Positions 52,771-62,257 of a DNA stretch of 64,000 nt are shown piece after piece (the first letter of the stretch is position 1; the number at the start of each line of letters is the position of its first letter). Under the pieces are notes generated by a model. It saw only the letters and a program-made list of their open reading frames with translations, searched no databases and was not told the origin of the DNA. Made by a program: the position numbers and the translations under genes. Source of the stretch: CAZEAB01 sp964552945 (GTDB lineage: Archaea; Nanobdellota; Nanobdellia; Woesearchaeales; GW2011-AR9); assembly GCA_964552945.1 (NCBI GenBank), contig CAZKIP010000002.1, forward strand, positions 124,001 through 188,000. The letters run 5' to 3'.

Positions 52771-54774
52771 TCATTTTTCATCCAGTTCCTTCAATTTTGG
52801 AGGATTACAATCTTTACATATCCCCAAATTATCAAGTTTCTCCAAATATTTATTGATTGCAATTACAAAACCTGCATGACTCCAAGTTAATGGAGCAACT
52901 GAAACTGGGCCTCCAGAATGTGGATTAATCTGTTCAGAAAGGATGCCAGTTTCTAAAGCATGAGAAACAACCCAGTCAAATATCTCTATAGCAGGTTGTA
53001 ACATCTCTTTATTGTATGCTTTATGGATATAATACTCAGCCATCCATAATGAAGTTATGAACCATGGATTTCCTGGTGTTCCTTGTTTATCAATACGAAA
53101 ATAATAGTCATCCGTATATCTTGCAAAACCACCACTCGAGGTATTACATTTCAACCTTTCAACAGAAGCATCAATTGAACTTTTCACACGCTCATCATCG
53201 CTGTCAAGAACGCCAAACTGAAAAATACCATATACACTACTAAAATCTAATGTTGTATCTTTCTTTAACTCATCACCATCATAGTAAACCATTTTAACAA
53301 AATAACCCAATTCTTCATCATATAAATACTTTAGAATGGCTTTTTTAATTGAATCAGCTACCTTAAGATACTTCTTTTCCGCTTCTTTAGTTCCAAATAT
53401 TCTCTCAAAATTAGCAGCAGCATTTAATCCAGCTACAACCGTTGCACAAGTAAAAGTATGGATCCCTAACTTTTCTTCCCAAAGATCGTATGTCTCTTTA
53501 GGTAAACCTGTTTTTTTGTCAATATATGAAACCATGAAATCAGCAGCAGGACGGATAAATTTGTCAAGGTACTCCTTCATGATTTCTTTTTTACCATGTT
53601 GTACATAATGTTTCCATAAGGCATCTAGCACAAGTGCCGTTTCATCTTCTTGAATTGGTAATTGAATGTTTCCATTTTTTAACCATGAATGCCAACTGCT
53701 TCCAAGAGAGCCATCTGGACGATATTTATGAAGTAAATAACCATATCTAGTAACAACATTTACACAAAACCTGAAAAATTGGCTAGTAACCTCGGTGTGA
53801 TTAGCCCTATCTAATGAACGAGCAATTAAAGCTCCATCTCTTGGCCACATGTAACTATAGGTATCCTTACGTGAACGAAGCATCTCTGAATCAGAAGAAG
53901 CGATTATAGAACCTCCTTTATCGGCATGCGTATTAATTATCAACAAAGAACGTTTGAATAAATCAACAACTTCATTTGAAAGACCCATGAAATTAAATTT
54001 AGTTTTGTTAACCCATTTTTTCCAATACTTCTCAGTCTTTTCTAATAACTTTTCCGGTGTTTCCTTTAAAATCAATTCATTTAAATCCTCTACATTATGG
54101 TAACCTTTTCCAACTGCTATCCAATAAAATAACTCTTTTGACTTCTTAGCTGGTAATTGAAGATGAAATGAAATAGTTGAATCGACCGAACCATGTTCAA
54201 CTGGATTGTTACTTAAAACTCCATCTTCAGCATCCTTATAAGTTCCTTCAAGACCAAATTCACCAACTAAACCTGTTGCATATTCAGTGATACCCTTTTT
54301 GGCAATACAACCATTCATTAAAAAATAACGTTTTCCTTTGTAATGAATTACAGATTTTAATAAGGGATTGTAATAAACAGTATCCCCAATGTTTCCTTCT
54401 GAAATCTCAAATTGTTGATGAAAGAAAACTCTCACTTCCTTTTTTTCGTTTGATAAATTTTGAAAAGTCAATTTACGTAAAAAAATGTTTTGATCATAAA
54501 TTACAGCATCGTTAAAAGTTATTTGTACCCCCAACCTTTCATTAACAGCTACAATATTAGTTACTAAAGTCTCTTTCTTGTATGACAAATCCTTCTTCCA
54601 CTCATCAGAATCAAACCAGGTAAACATTCCATTTACCCAGATGCCAAGATGATGAATCTTACCATTGACATGATTCTCTGAACCAACGTAGGGAAAATAG
54701 AAGTCACGTAACCTAGCATCTCTGTCTAATCCAACTAATATAGTTCCATTTCCTAATACAAAATGTCTAGTCAT
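52771..54774 (-). CDS. Glucoamylase-like glycoside hydrolase family 15
   Basis: Releases glucose from the non-reducing ends of alpha-glucans. Residues 1-250: N-terminal beta-sandwich typical of prokaryotic GH15. Residues 265-667: (alpha/alpha)6 barrel with SYMWPRDGALIARSLD, ETYDLWEEKLGIHTFT (acid Glu) and SEQINPHSGGPVSVAPLTWSHA (base Glu). No signal peptide, so intracellular. CDQ-like CKDCNPPKLKELDEK tail has two Cys. First gene of the carbon-store cluster. Confidence 0.93.
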   Translation of the reverse strand: MTRHFVLGNGTILVGLDRDARLRDFYFPYVGSENHVNGKIHHLGIWVNGMFTWFDSDEWKKDLSYKKETLVTNIVAVNERLGVQITFNDAVIYDQNIFLRKLTFQNLSNEKKEVRVFFHQQFEISEGNIGDTVYYNPLLKSVIHYKGKRYFLMNGCIAKKGITEYATGLVGEFGLEGTYKDAEDGVLSNNPVEHGSVDSTISFHLQLPAKKSKELFYWIAVGKGYHNVEDLNELILKETPEKLLEKTEKYWKKWVNKTKFNFMGLSNEVVDLFKRSLLIINTHADKGGSIIASSDSEMLRSRKDTYSYMWPRDGALIARSLDRANHTEVTSQFFRFCVNVVTRYGYLLHKYRPDGSLGSSWHSWLKNGNIQLPIQEDETALVLDALWKHYVQHGKKEIMKEYLDKFIRPAADFMVSYIDKKTGLPKETYDLWEEKLGIHTFTCATVVAGLNAAANFERIFGTKEAEKKYLKVADSIKKAILKYLYDEELGYFVKMVYYDGDELKKDTTLDFSSVYGIFQFGVLDSDDERVKSSIDASVERLKCNTSSGGFARYTDDYYFRIDKQGTPGNPWFITSLWMAEYYIHKAYNKEMLQPAIEIFDWVVSHALETGILSEQINPHSGGPVSVAPLTWSHAGFVIAINKYLEKLDNLGICKDCNPPKLKELDEK

Positions 54775-54827
54775 CTTTTTTTACTTTGTTGTTCGATTGA
54801 TTAAAAATAAAGTATAAAATAAAAAAA

Positions 54828-54938
54828 TTAACCACACGTAGTACAAACACCTTTACCTTTGATAATTTTAGGTTTTTTAGGTTTTTTTGCTTTAACAGGT
54901 TTCTTTGTAGTTTTTTTCACAACTTTTTTTTTGGCCAT
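54828..54938 (-). CDS. Tiny Lys-rich protein ending in CTTCG, 36 aa
   Basis: A short reading frame on the minus strand: residues 1-30 are Lys/Val/Pro-rich (MAKKKVVKKTTKKP, then KKPKKPKIIKGKG) and the end is VCTTCG with a CxxC. Upstream is the glutaredoxin gene, 29 bp away, so it may be in that transcript. Nucleic-acid-binding, zinc-knuckle-like tail or thiol target are possible. Too short for confident family assignment. Confidence 0.45.
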   Translation of the reverse strand: MAKKKVVKKTTKKPVKAKKPKKPKIIKGKGVCTTCG

Positions 54939-54967
54939 CTTAATGTCAAACTATACCTCAAAACATC

Positions 54968-55207
54968 TTACTTTTTACCTTTTTTAACAAGTTTCATGAT
55001 CTCTTTGGGAGCATACCCAACAACAATGATTCCATTGATGTCAAGTACTGGAACTCCAGTTTGACCAGATTTTTCAACCATTTCTTTTTGATTTTCAGGT
55101 TTGGTAGCATCTTTCTCAGTATAAGGAATTTTGTTTTCCTTAAGAAATTCTTTTGTTTTTTTACACCACGGACAAACAGAAGTAGTGTAAATAGTTAATT
55201 TTCCCAT
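54968..55207 (-). CDS. Glutaredoxin-like thiol oxidoreductase
   Basis: 79 aa, NrdH/glutaredoxin-type. Active site SVCPWCKKTKEFL (CPWC at about residues 12-15), TGVPVLDING with the cis-Pro, and VGYAPKEIMKL. GAGGTGAAAAG is the ribosome site. Cytoplasmic dithiol reductant; might reduce AhpC or MsrB. Bacterial-like, but also common in DPANN genomes. Confidence 0.9.
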   Translation of the reverse strand: MGKLTIYTTSVCPWCKKTKEFLKENKIPYTEKDATKPENQKEMVEKSGQTGVPVLDINGIIVVGYAPKEIMKLVKKGKK

Positions 55208-55378
55208 CTTTTCACCTCAATTATTTAATATATTTTTTCAAACAATTTATTATGTAAATATTATATTTATTTTCTAAGTATTATGTTTTAGTTTATAATT
55301 CTTACCATAAGTTAAAAAGTCATAAGTTAAAAAAAAGAACATTTAAAAACACCAACTTCTTTCCAAAAAAAAAGAGGG

Positions 55379-57742
55379 ATGTTTATGGTCAAAAAAAGAG
55401 ATGAGATTAAACCGAGAAGTAGTCTTGATAAAGTTATACAATTATTAATTCCACCTTCATTGGTGCTTCTTCTTGTTGTTACAATAATTGAATTATTCTA
55501 TGGTGTTAGTAAAGGAATGGGTATCTTTATTGACATTTTCGACGTTTATGTAATTGTCATTTTTGCTATTGATCTATATTATAGATGGTTTGATACACCT
55601 CAATTCTTTCCTTATGTTAAAAAACACATTCTTGATATCATTGCTACAATTCCTTTCAACTTAATATTTTTAGGAATAGAAGGCCTTGTTTTAATTAGAG
55701 CTTTAAGAGGAATTAGAATTTTAGCTAGAGCTGCCAGACTTGCTAGATTTGCAAGGTATGGACGTCTACTTAGACTAATTAGATTTGGAGCAAGGGCTCC
55801 GAGATTTATTAGGACAAGGAAATATGTCAAAAAAACAAAAATAAGGAAAGTTCAGCCTCACGAAAAAACTATGAAGAAAACTCTAAGTTTCAAGGTCATC
55901 TTATTAATTACCATCAACTCAATTATGGGAACTGGGATCTGGTTCCTTACATCCGCTGGTGCAAAGCATGCCGGTCCAGCTTCTTTATTATCTTGGGGAA
56001 TTCTTTCGCTAATATCTGTTTACATCGCCATGTGTTTTGGTGAATTAGTTTCTATGTTTCCCAAAGCTGGAGGAGTATATGAGTTTGCAAAACAATCTTA
56101 TGGAAGATTCTGGTCTTTTATCATTGGTTGGACAACATCAATTGCTGGTAGTGTAACAATAGCTATGCTTCTACTTGGTGCATTGCAATATCTCATCCCT
56201 ATTAAGTATGCATTTACTTATGTTCCTATTGCTATTTTTTTAATCGTTGCATTCAGTTACGTTGCTTTCAGAGGAATGCAAACATCAACCGTTGTTCTTG
56301 TAACATTCGCTCTTATTACCTTAACCGCAGTCATTGCAATAATTATTCCTGGGTTCATTAATCTTAATCCACAAAATTTTGATCCTTTCTTTGTTTTTCC
56401 AACAATGAGTGTTATTTTAGCAATCTTCTTTATTGCAGAAACCTTTTTTGGGTGGGAATCAGCAATCTTTCTGGCAGCTGAAACCAAAAACCCATCTAAG
56501 ATAATGCCAAAAGCATTAATTTATGGAACTCTAATTATCGCAGTGCTATCTTTCTTATTAGCTTTCACAGCAATGGGAACAATTCCGTGGGAACAATATT
56601 CGGCATCTCTTGCTCCACTTAAAGATTTAGGAGCCACACATTTTGGATCAGTTGGAGGGATAATCTTTGCCGTCCTAATTTTTATTTCAGTAATTGGAGC
56701 AACTGCTGGATGGATTGTTACCGCCCCTAGATTACTGATGTCAATAGCAGAAGATAAATTATTCTTTACTCAATTTGCTAAAATTCATCCTAAACATAAA
56801 AGTCCTTACGTTTCAATAATGTTTCAAATACTGGTTGTCTCTGCTTTAGTTTTTGTTGGAGCAGGTTCTTACGAAACTTTACTTCATATGTTAATTCCTC
56901 TCATTTTAGTTGTCTATTCAGCAGTGTTGTTAAGTGTGGTAATATTGAGGTTCAAGAAACCAGAACTTAAACGACCATACAAAGTTATGTTTGGAAAAGT
57001 TGGACCTATGATTACAATTCTTTTCATGATTTTCTTACTTTACATGTTCATTGTAGAAACCCATAGTGCATTAGATATACTTAGAATTTCAGCTGGTTTG
57101 ATTGCCTTTGGAATACCTGCTTACTTCGCTATTGAATTGTTTTATGACAAAAAATATGTTACATTAAGACGTAATATGATGGCCAACTTATCTCATTATT
57201 ATAACGTTATTCCATTACCTAAGCGAACCTTCAACAAAATAATTTCATTGGTAGGTCCATTTAGTAAAAAGAAAAAAATAATGGTTTATAACTCTCCTAT
57301 GGGATCATTTACTCAGAAAATTGTTAAAACTAAAATGCCTTTCCGTAAAATAATTATTGCCAATCAATCTAAAGAAGAAATTAAAGTTTTCAAAGAAAAA
57401 GTTTCTGAAAAAAATAGAAAACATATTAGTATTAAATTATTAAGAAATTTAAAAATTCCTACAGATTGCGAAAGAGTAGATTCATTTGTTTCCTTTAATG
57501 ACATAGGTTATGTTAAAGATGTCCCTGCATTTGTTCATGATGTAAAAAGAATTCTTAATAAGAAAGGGAAATTTTGTTTCTATAGTAAAAGTAATTTTAT
57601 GAACATTTCACCAAATGCCATATTGGTTGAAGACAAGAAAAAGATTCTTGCCCTGTTCAAGAAAGAAAAGTTATCAGTAAATTATTCCAGAAGAAAAAGA
57701 TTATTTAAAACAGAGATTTTTATCTATGGAAAAAAGAGGTAA
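55379..57742 (+). CDS. Voltage-sensor-like domain fused to APC permease and Rossmann-like tail
   Basis: 787 aa with three parts. Residues 17-137: four hydrophobic segments like S1-S4 of a voltage sensor; the last, 103-137, has Arg at almost every third position (RALRGIRILARAARLARFARYGRLLRLIRF-type pattern). Residues 170-590: APC-superfamily amino acid/polyamine transporter (NSIMGTGIWFLTSAGAK, ELVSMFPKAGGVYEFAK, AETFFGWESAIFLAAETKNP). Residues 625-787: soluble domain resembling a degenerate methyltransferase (VKRILNKKGKFCFYSK) without a SAM glycine loop. The single frame is continuous. Confidence 0.82.
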   Translation: MFMVKKRDEIKPRSSLDKVIQLLIPPSLVLLLVVTIIELFYGVSKGMGIFIDIFDVYVIVIFAIDLYYRWFDTPQFFPYVKKHILDIIATIPFNLIFLGIEGLVLIRALRGIRILARAARLARFARYGRLLRLIRFGARAPRFIRTRKYVKKTKIRKVQPHEKTMKKTLSFKVILLITINSIMGTGIWFLTSAGAKHAGPASLLSWGILSLISVYIAMCFGELVSMFPKAGGVYEFAKQSYGRFWSFIIGWTTSIAGSVTIAMLLLGALQYLIPIKYAFTYVPIAIFLIVAFSYVAFRGMQTSTVVLVTFALITLTAVIAIIIPGFINLNPQNFDPFFVFPTMSVILAIFFIAETFFGWESAIFLAAETKNPSKIMPKALIYGTLIIAVLSFLLAFTAMGTIPWEQYSASLAPLKDLGATHFGSVGGIIFAVLIFISVIGATAGWIVTAPRLLMSIAEDKLFFTQFAKIHPKHKSPYVSIMFQILVVSALVFVGAGSYETLLHMLIPLILVVYSAVLLSVVILRFKKPELKRPYKVMFGKVGPMITILFMIFLLYMFIVETHSALDILRISAGLIAFGIPAYFAIELFYDKKYVTLRRNMMANLSHYYNVIPLPKRTFNKIISLVGPFSKKKKIMVYNSPMGSFTQKIVKTKMPFRKIIIANQSKEEIKVFKEKVSEKNRKHISIKLLRNLKIPTDCERVDSFVSFNDIGYVKDVPAFVHDVKRILNKKGKFCFYSKSNFMNISPNAILVEDKKKILALFKKEKLSVNYSRRKRLFKTEIFIYGKKR

Positions 57743-57750
57743 TATAATAT

Positions 57751-58161
57751 TCATAGAACCTTAAATTTTTCTTTTTTTTTGATAAAATCAATAGATAATG
57801 AATTTATACAAAATCTTTTACCAGTTGGTTCAGGACCATCATCAAAAATATGTCCCAAATGGCTACCACATTTTTTGCATGTAACTTCGGTTCTTTTCAT
57901 TCCAAGACTAGAATCATCATTGAATTCTATAGCATCTTTTTTTGCATCGTAAAAGCTGGGCCATCCACAAGATGAATCATATTTTGTGTCTGATGAAAAT
58001 AATTCATTGCCACAAGCAGCACAAAGATACTTCCCTTTTTTATCATACTTGACATATTTTCCACTGAAAGGAGCTTCCGTCCCCTTTTCTCTCAAAACGT
58101 GGTATTCTTCAGGAGTAAGTTTCTTTTTCCATTCTTCTTCAGATATGGCCACTTTCTTCAT
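57751..58161 (-). CDS. msrB: Peptide-methionine (R)-S-oxide reductase
   Basis: Repairs R-methionine sulfoxide. Zn-binding CAAC and CKKC pairs, WPSFYD, GSHLGHIFDDGP, and the catalytic Cys in KRFCINSLSIDF (near residue 121). 136 aa, normal. Probably reduced by the glutaredoxin or a thioredoxin. Convergent with the permease gene; divergent from the CsaA-like gene. Confidence 0.95.
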   Translation of the reverse strand: MKKVAISEEEWKKKLTPEEYHVLREKGTEAPFSGKYVKYDKKGKYLCAACGNELFSSDTKYDSSCGWPSFYDAKKDAIEFNDDSSLGMKRTEVTCKKCGSHLGHIFDDGPEPTGKRFCINSLSIDFIKKKEKFKVL

Positions 58162-58255
58162 ATTCTGTAGCAGATTGTTTTCATCTATAAAGTTTTTGAT
58201 TCAAAAATAAGTGTTATACAAAAAATTTATAACTAACAGTAAACAAAATCATGAA

Positions 58256-58588
58256 ATGGCAATAACATGGAATGATTTTGAAAAAGTAGAAATGAGAGTT
58301 GGTACTATCATTGATGCAGAAGATTTTCCTAAAGCTAGGAATCCAGCATATAAATTAAAAATAAACTTTGGAGATAATGGAATCAAACAATCAAGCGCGC
58401 AAATTAAAAAATTATACAATAAAGAAGATTTAATAGGAAAACAAATTATTGCAGTAACAAATTTCCCACCTAAACAAATTGCTAATTTTATGTCAGAGTG
58501 TTTGGTTCTCGGCATTGTTCTAATAAATAACGAGGTGGTTTTATTTCATCCAGAAAGAGAAGTGACCAATGGATTACGTATTGCATAA
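58256..58588 (+). CDS. csaA: tRNA-binding-domain protein (CsaA-like)
   Basis: 110-aa OB-fold protein of the CsaA / EMAP-II / MetRS C-terminal family. VEMRVGTIIDAEDFPKARNPAYKLKINFG, SSAQIKKLY and VTNFPPKQIANFMSECLVLG are characteristic. It binds tRNA and, in bacteria, acts as a chaperone-like factor. I use the ATG at 58256 (MAITWNDF), not the longer frame with MLYKKFITNSKQ, because it matches the family start. Confidence 0.88.
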   Translation: MAITWNDFEKVEMRVGTIIDAEDFPKARNPAYKLKINFGDNGIKQSSAQIKKLYNKEDLIGKQIIAVTNFPPKQIANFMSECLVLGIVLINNEVVLFHPEREVTNGLRIA

Positions 58589-58590
58589 AA

Positions 58591-59772
58591 TCAGATGTAC
58601 TTCTTTCCAACTACTTTATACGCTTCTCTAAAAGGCATGCCTTTCTCAACTAACTTATATGCTTCTTCTGTGGCATACAACTCATCACTCATTGCATCAG
58701 AACACTTCTTCTCATTCATTTGTATGTTAGACACAACTAAAGAAGCAATAGCCAAAGATTGTTTAACAATATCTACTGAGTTCATTAAAGGTTCTTTAGT
58801 AAGTTGCACATCTCTGTTATATCCAGACATTAAATTAGTAATCAAACTTTTTATTTTAAACTCCTCGCCCAGAATCACATAATACTTTGCTTTAAGTAAT
58901 TCTAAAACATCTGGATTCTTTTTTTGCGGCATGATTGAACTTCCAGTACAAAATTCTGTAGGCAATTTAATAAAACCAAATTCTTTCATGCTAAATAACA
59001 ATAAATCAGTTGCTAATTTATTCAGATCAAACATTATTGATGAAATCACATTTACAATTTGTCCAGCAAATTTTCCTCTACTTAATTGGCAATACATTGG
59101 ATTTTTCATTACTTTTGAGAAATTCAATTCTTTAGCAGTGAGAGTTTTATCTATCTTAAAAACAGGTACTCCAAAACCTGCAGCACTACCTAAAGGATTC
59201 TGATCTACTAAAGTGATAACAAAATCAAGTAACAAAATGTTGTCCTTCATCGAATCTTTGAAACTACCTATCCACGTTTTAACATTGGTTGGCATTGCTT
59301 TCTGCATATGCGTATAACCAGGAATCTCTATATTCCCATTAAGATTAATGAATGTCTCCATCTCCCGAATAACCCCTAAAGACAATTTTTTTATCTCTAA
59401 TAGCTCTTCCTTCTGATATAACCTAATAGCAGTAAGAACTTGATCATTTCTTGACCTCCCTGTATGTATCTTCTTACCTAACTCACCAAACTTAGAAATT
59501 AAAAAATTCTCAATAGCTGTATGACAATCCTCATCCTGTTGTTTCAAAATAAATTTACCCTCAGAATTCAACTGAATTATCTCATTTAATCCTGAAATTA
59601 ATTTATTGAGTTCTAATGAGTCAAGCAAATTTATGCTCTTCAACATTTTTGCATGAGCTATTGAGGCAAGACAATCATATTTCACCAGCTTTTTATCTAG
59701 CAAAATATCATTTCCTACTGTAAATTTTTCAATCTCTTTCTCTAGTTTGATTCCCTTATCCCATATTTTCAT
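58591..59772 (-). CDS. argH: Argininosuccinate lyase, C-terminally short
   Basis: Last step of arginine synthesis: argininosuccinate to arginine and fumarate. SIAHAKML near the N-terminus, TGRSRNDQVLTA, GYTHMQKAMP and the signature GSSIMPQKKNPD are present. At 393 aa it ends right after FREAYKVVGKKYI, about 55-60 residues before the usual C-terminus (standard 455-470). It overlaps argG by 17 bp. Still catalytically complete in motifs. Confidence 0.92.
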   Translation of the reverse strand: MKIWDKGIKLEKEIEKFTVGNDILLDKKLVKYDCLASIAHAKMLKSINLLDSLELNKLISGLNEIIQLNSEGKFILKQQDEDCHTAIENFLISKFGELGKKIHTGRSRNDQVLTAIRLYQKEELLEIKKLSLGVIREMETFINLNGNIEIPGYTHMQKAMPTNVKTWIGSFKDSMKDNILLLDFVITLVDQNPLGSAAGFGVPVFKIDKTLTAKELNFSKVMKNPMYCQLSRGKFAGQIVNVISSIMFDLNKLATDLLLFSMKEFGFIKLPTEFCTGSSIMPQKKNPDVLELLKAKYYVILGEEFKIKSLITNLMSGYNRDVQLTKEPLMNSVDIVKQSLAIASLVVSNIQMNEKKCSDAMSDELYATEEAYKLVEKGMPFREAYKVVGKKYI

Positions 59773-60991
59773 TGTTAGTACCTAATTTAAGTCGCAGGGC
59801 GTTCAATTTAATGAAACCAATTGCATCAGTCTGGTCATAGCCACCAGCCTTATCCATGCTGGCAATGTCCTGGTCATACAAGGACTTTTCAGACTCACGG
59901 GCTGTTACGTAAGCATTGCCCTTGTAAAGCGTCATATAGACCTTACCATCAATGTTTTCTTGACTCTTGTCTATTGCACTCATTAATACTTCAAATTCAG
60001 GACTGAACCAAAAACCATTGTATATCAGCTCCGCAATCTTGGGCATCAACAAATCCTTCAAATGACATACTTCCTTGTCTAAAGTTATTCCCTCGATGTC
60101 CAGATGTGCCTTTAACAAGATGGTCCCTGCAGGTGTTTCGTAAATCCCTCTAGATTTAATTCCAACAAAACGATTTTCAACAAGATCAATTCTTCCAATT
60201 CCGTTCTGAGCACCAAGTTCATTTAAGTATTGAAACAGCTCCAATGCTCCCGTAACTTCTTCCTTCTCAGTCAAATTAACAACACTAACTGGAACACCTT
60301 GTTTAAACTCAATCATGATTTTAGTTTCTTTATCTGGGGCATTTTTAGGAGAAACTGTTTTTAGAAACATTTCTTCCATTGCTTCATACTTTGGATCTTC
60401 AAGTAACCCAGCTTCATAACTAATGTGCATGATATTATCATCCATACTATATGGCTTTTGATGTGTCGAATCAATTGGAATTCCTTTTTCCTTAGCATAA
60501 TTGATTAGGTCAGTTCTTCCATCAAATTGAGTTAAAAATTCTTGATTTTTCCAAGGACTTATAACCTCTACTTCTGGCATCAATTTCATGTACGCTAATT
60601 CAAATCTCACCTGGTCATTACCCTTACCAGTAGCTCCATGAGAAACTAAATTGGTTCCCTCTTTCTTAGCAATCTCAATTTGCTTTTTTGCTATTAGCGG
60701 TCTTGCTAAAGAAGTTCCAAGAAGGTACTTACCTTCATAGAGAGTATTTGCTTTCAAAGATTGAAAAATGTATTTTTTTACAAACTCTTCTTTCAAATCT
60801 TCTACATAAACCTTGCTAGCCCCAATTGAAAGAGCTTTAGATTTAGCTTTGTCAAAATCATCATCTTGACCAACATCTGCAATATAACAAATAACTTCAT
60901 ATCCTTTATCCAAAAGCCATTTGAGTATTACAGAAGTATCAAGTCCTCCCGAATACGCTAGTATTACTTTTTCTTTAGTTTTTTCTACCAT
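59756..60991 (-). CDS. argG: Argininosuccinate synthase
   Basis: ATP-dependent condensation of citrulline and aspartate. VILAYSGGLDTSVILKWL (ATP pyrophosphatase motif), GKGNDQVRFELAYM and RPLIAKKQIEIAKKEG are diagnostic. 411 aa from the ATG at 60991 (a TTG 9 bp upstream is the alternative). The 3' third has higher GC than the rest: 57 of 120 bases are G or C over 59821-59940. Other arg genes are not in the window. Confidence 0.94.
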   Translation of the reverse strand: MVEKTKEKVILAYSGGLDTSVILKWLLDKGYEVICYIADVGQDDDFDKAKSKALSIGASKVYVEDLKEEFVKKYIFQSLKANTLYEGKYLLGTSLARPLIAKKQIEIAKKEGTNLVSHGATGKGNDQVRFELAYMKLMPEVEVISPWKNQEFLTQFDGRTDLINYAKEKGIPIDSTHQKPYSMDDNIMHISYEAGLLEDPKYEAMEEMFLKTVSPKNAPDKETKIMIEFKQGVPVSVVNLTEKEEVTGALELFQYLNELGAQNGIGRIDLVENRFVGIKSRGIYETPAGTILLKAHLDIEGITLDKEVCHLKDLLMPKIAELIYNGFWFSPEFEVLMSAIDKSQENIDGKVYMTLYKGNAYVTARESEKSLYDQDIASMDKAGGYDQTDAIGFIKLNALRLKLGTNNENMG

Positions 60992-61152
60992 TTTAATCAA
61001 AAACTATTTTTTTGATAATGATTTATAGTTGATGACCAATACAAAACTTAAATAGACAGATTTGTTCTATTTGAAACAGAGTAGTTAAATTTATATATTG
61101 CAACATATTTCATTAATCGGATAGGATTAAAAGAAACCTTAGCAAATTCAAA

Positions 61153-61806
61153 ATGAAGAAAAATAAAGATTTTGGAAAAAGTACAACTGAATTAACTAAT
61201 GAGTACATTAATGAACATCCCTATGTGAAGAATTGTTTAAAGAAAGGTCTCATTAATTATTCTGCTTTAGCCAGACATATTTCTAAAGAATTAAAAATAG
61301 AAAAACAAAGTTCTAAGGAAGCTATTCTAATAGCAGCAAGAAGAACTCATGATAAACTGAAAAAAGAATTTGTAGAAGAGAAAGAAATTTCTAAACTTCT
61401 TGCCATGTCAGAGATAGAAATAAAGAATAAAATAGTAGTTTTTATCGTGCATAAAATGATTAGTTTTGATTACATTGAAAAGATGCAAACTCAAATAAAA
61501 AGAGAATCTGGTTTTTCTTATGTACTTGAAGGTTCTGATAATTACACAATTATTACACAAGAAAAATTTTCAAAGCTGATAGAGAAATATTCAAAACCAA
61601 TAAAAATTAACAAAAACATGGTTTTGATAAACATAAAATCACCCAAAGAGATTGAAACCATTCCTGGTGTAATTGCATATTTAACTTCTTTATTTGCGGA
61701 GAATGGGGTTAATATCTCTGAGTTCTTATCTTGCTGGACTGATACAATTTTTGTAATTCATCCTAAAGATCTTAACAAATCAATCAACTTTCTCAATTTT
61801 GATTAG
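61153..61806 (+). CDS. ACT-domain protein, probable amino-acid-responsive regulator
   Basis: 217 aa. Residues 10-75: helical domain (YVKNCLKKGLINYSALARHISKELK), which resembles an HTH-like region found in archaeal ACT proteins. Residues 150-217: ACT ligand domain (LINIKSPKEIETIPGVIAYLTSLFAENGVNISEFLSCWTDTIFVIHPKD). Divergent from argG with 160 bp between, so control of argGH by an amino acid is plausible. No recognisable catalytic domain. Confidence 0.72.
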   Translation: MKKNKDFGKSTTELTNEYINEHPYVKNCLKKGLINYSALARHISKELKIEKQSSKEAILIAARRTHDKLKKEFVEEKEISKLLAMSEIEIKNKIVVFIVHKMISFDYIEKMQTQIKRESGFSYVLEGSDNYTIITQEKFSKLIEKYSKPIKINKNMVLINIKSPKEIETIPGVIAYLTSLFAENGVNISEFLSCWTDTIFVIHPKDLNKSINFLNFD

Positions 61807-61921
61807 AATAAATATTTTTTCTAAAAATTATAAGAAAATTCAGCTATACCCCTCCCCCATTATAGTAAATATTATAAATGTCCTTTATTTAATACAGAAA
61901 AACTATCATCTGAGGTGAAAA

Positions 61922-62257
61922 ATGGTAAAACATAGAAATGTATTTTTAGTGTATTTGTTCTCATTCATTACTTTTGGTATCTATAGTATATATTGGATGG
62001 TTCAAACCAAGAAAGAGATGAATGAAATGGGTGGAGAAATTCCAACCGCGTGGTTAATAATCATTCCTGTTGCTAACATTTATTGGGCATACAAATATTG
62101 TGAAGCTTTTGCTACATATGTAAAGAAGGATAACAATACAATCTTGTGGTTTGTGTTATACATCTTAGTAGGGATTGTTATGCCTGCTATCGTTCAACTT
62201 GAATTAAATAAGTTAGCTCCTGAACAACCTGCAGAAGCAGCTGAACCAGAAGCTTAA
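61922..62257 (+). CDS. DUF4234-like membrane protein
   Basis: 111 aa. Three hydrophobic segments: residues 7-27 (VFLVYLFSFITFGIYSIYWM), 42-58 and 75-95 (LWFVLYILVGIVMPAIVQ), and an Ala/Glu/Pro tail. TFGIYSIYWMV and NIYWAYKY are typical of DUF4234. Ribosome site GAGGTG. Function unknown. Monocistronic with a strong T-run terminator. Confidence 0.8.
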   Translation: MVKHRNVFLVYLFSFITFGIYSIYWMVQTKKEMNEMGGEIPTAWLIIIPVANIYWAYKYCEAFATYVKKDNNTILWFVLYILVGIVMPAIVQLELNKLAPEQPAEAAEPEA

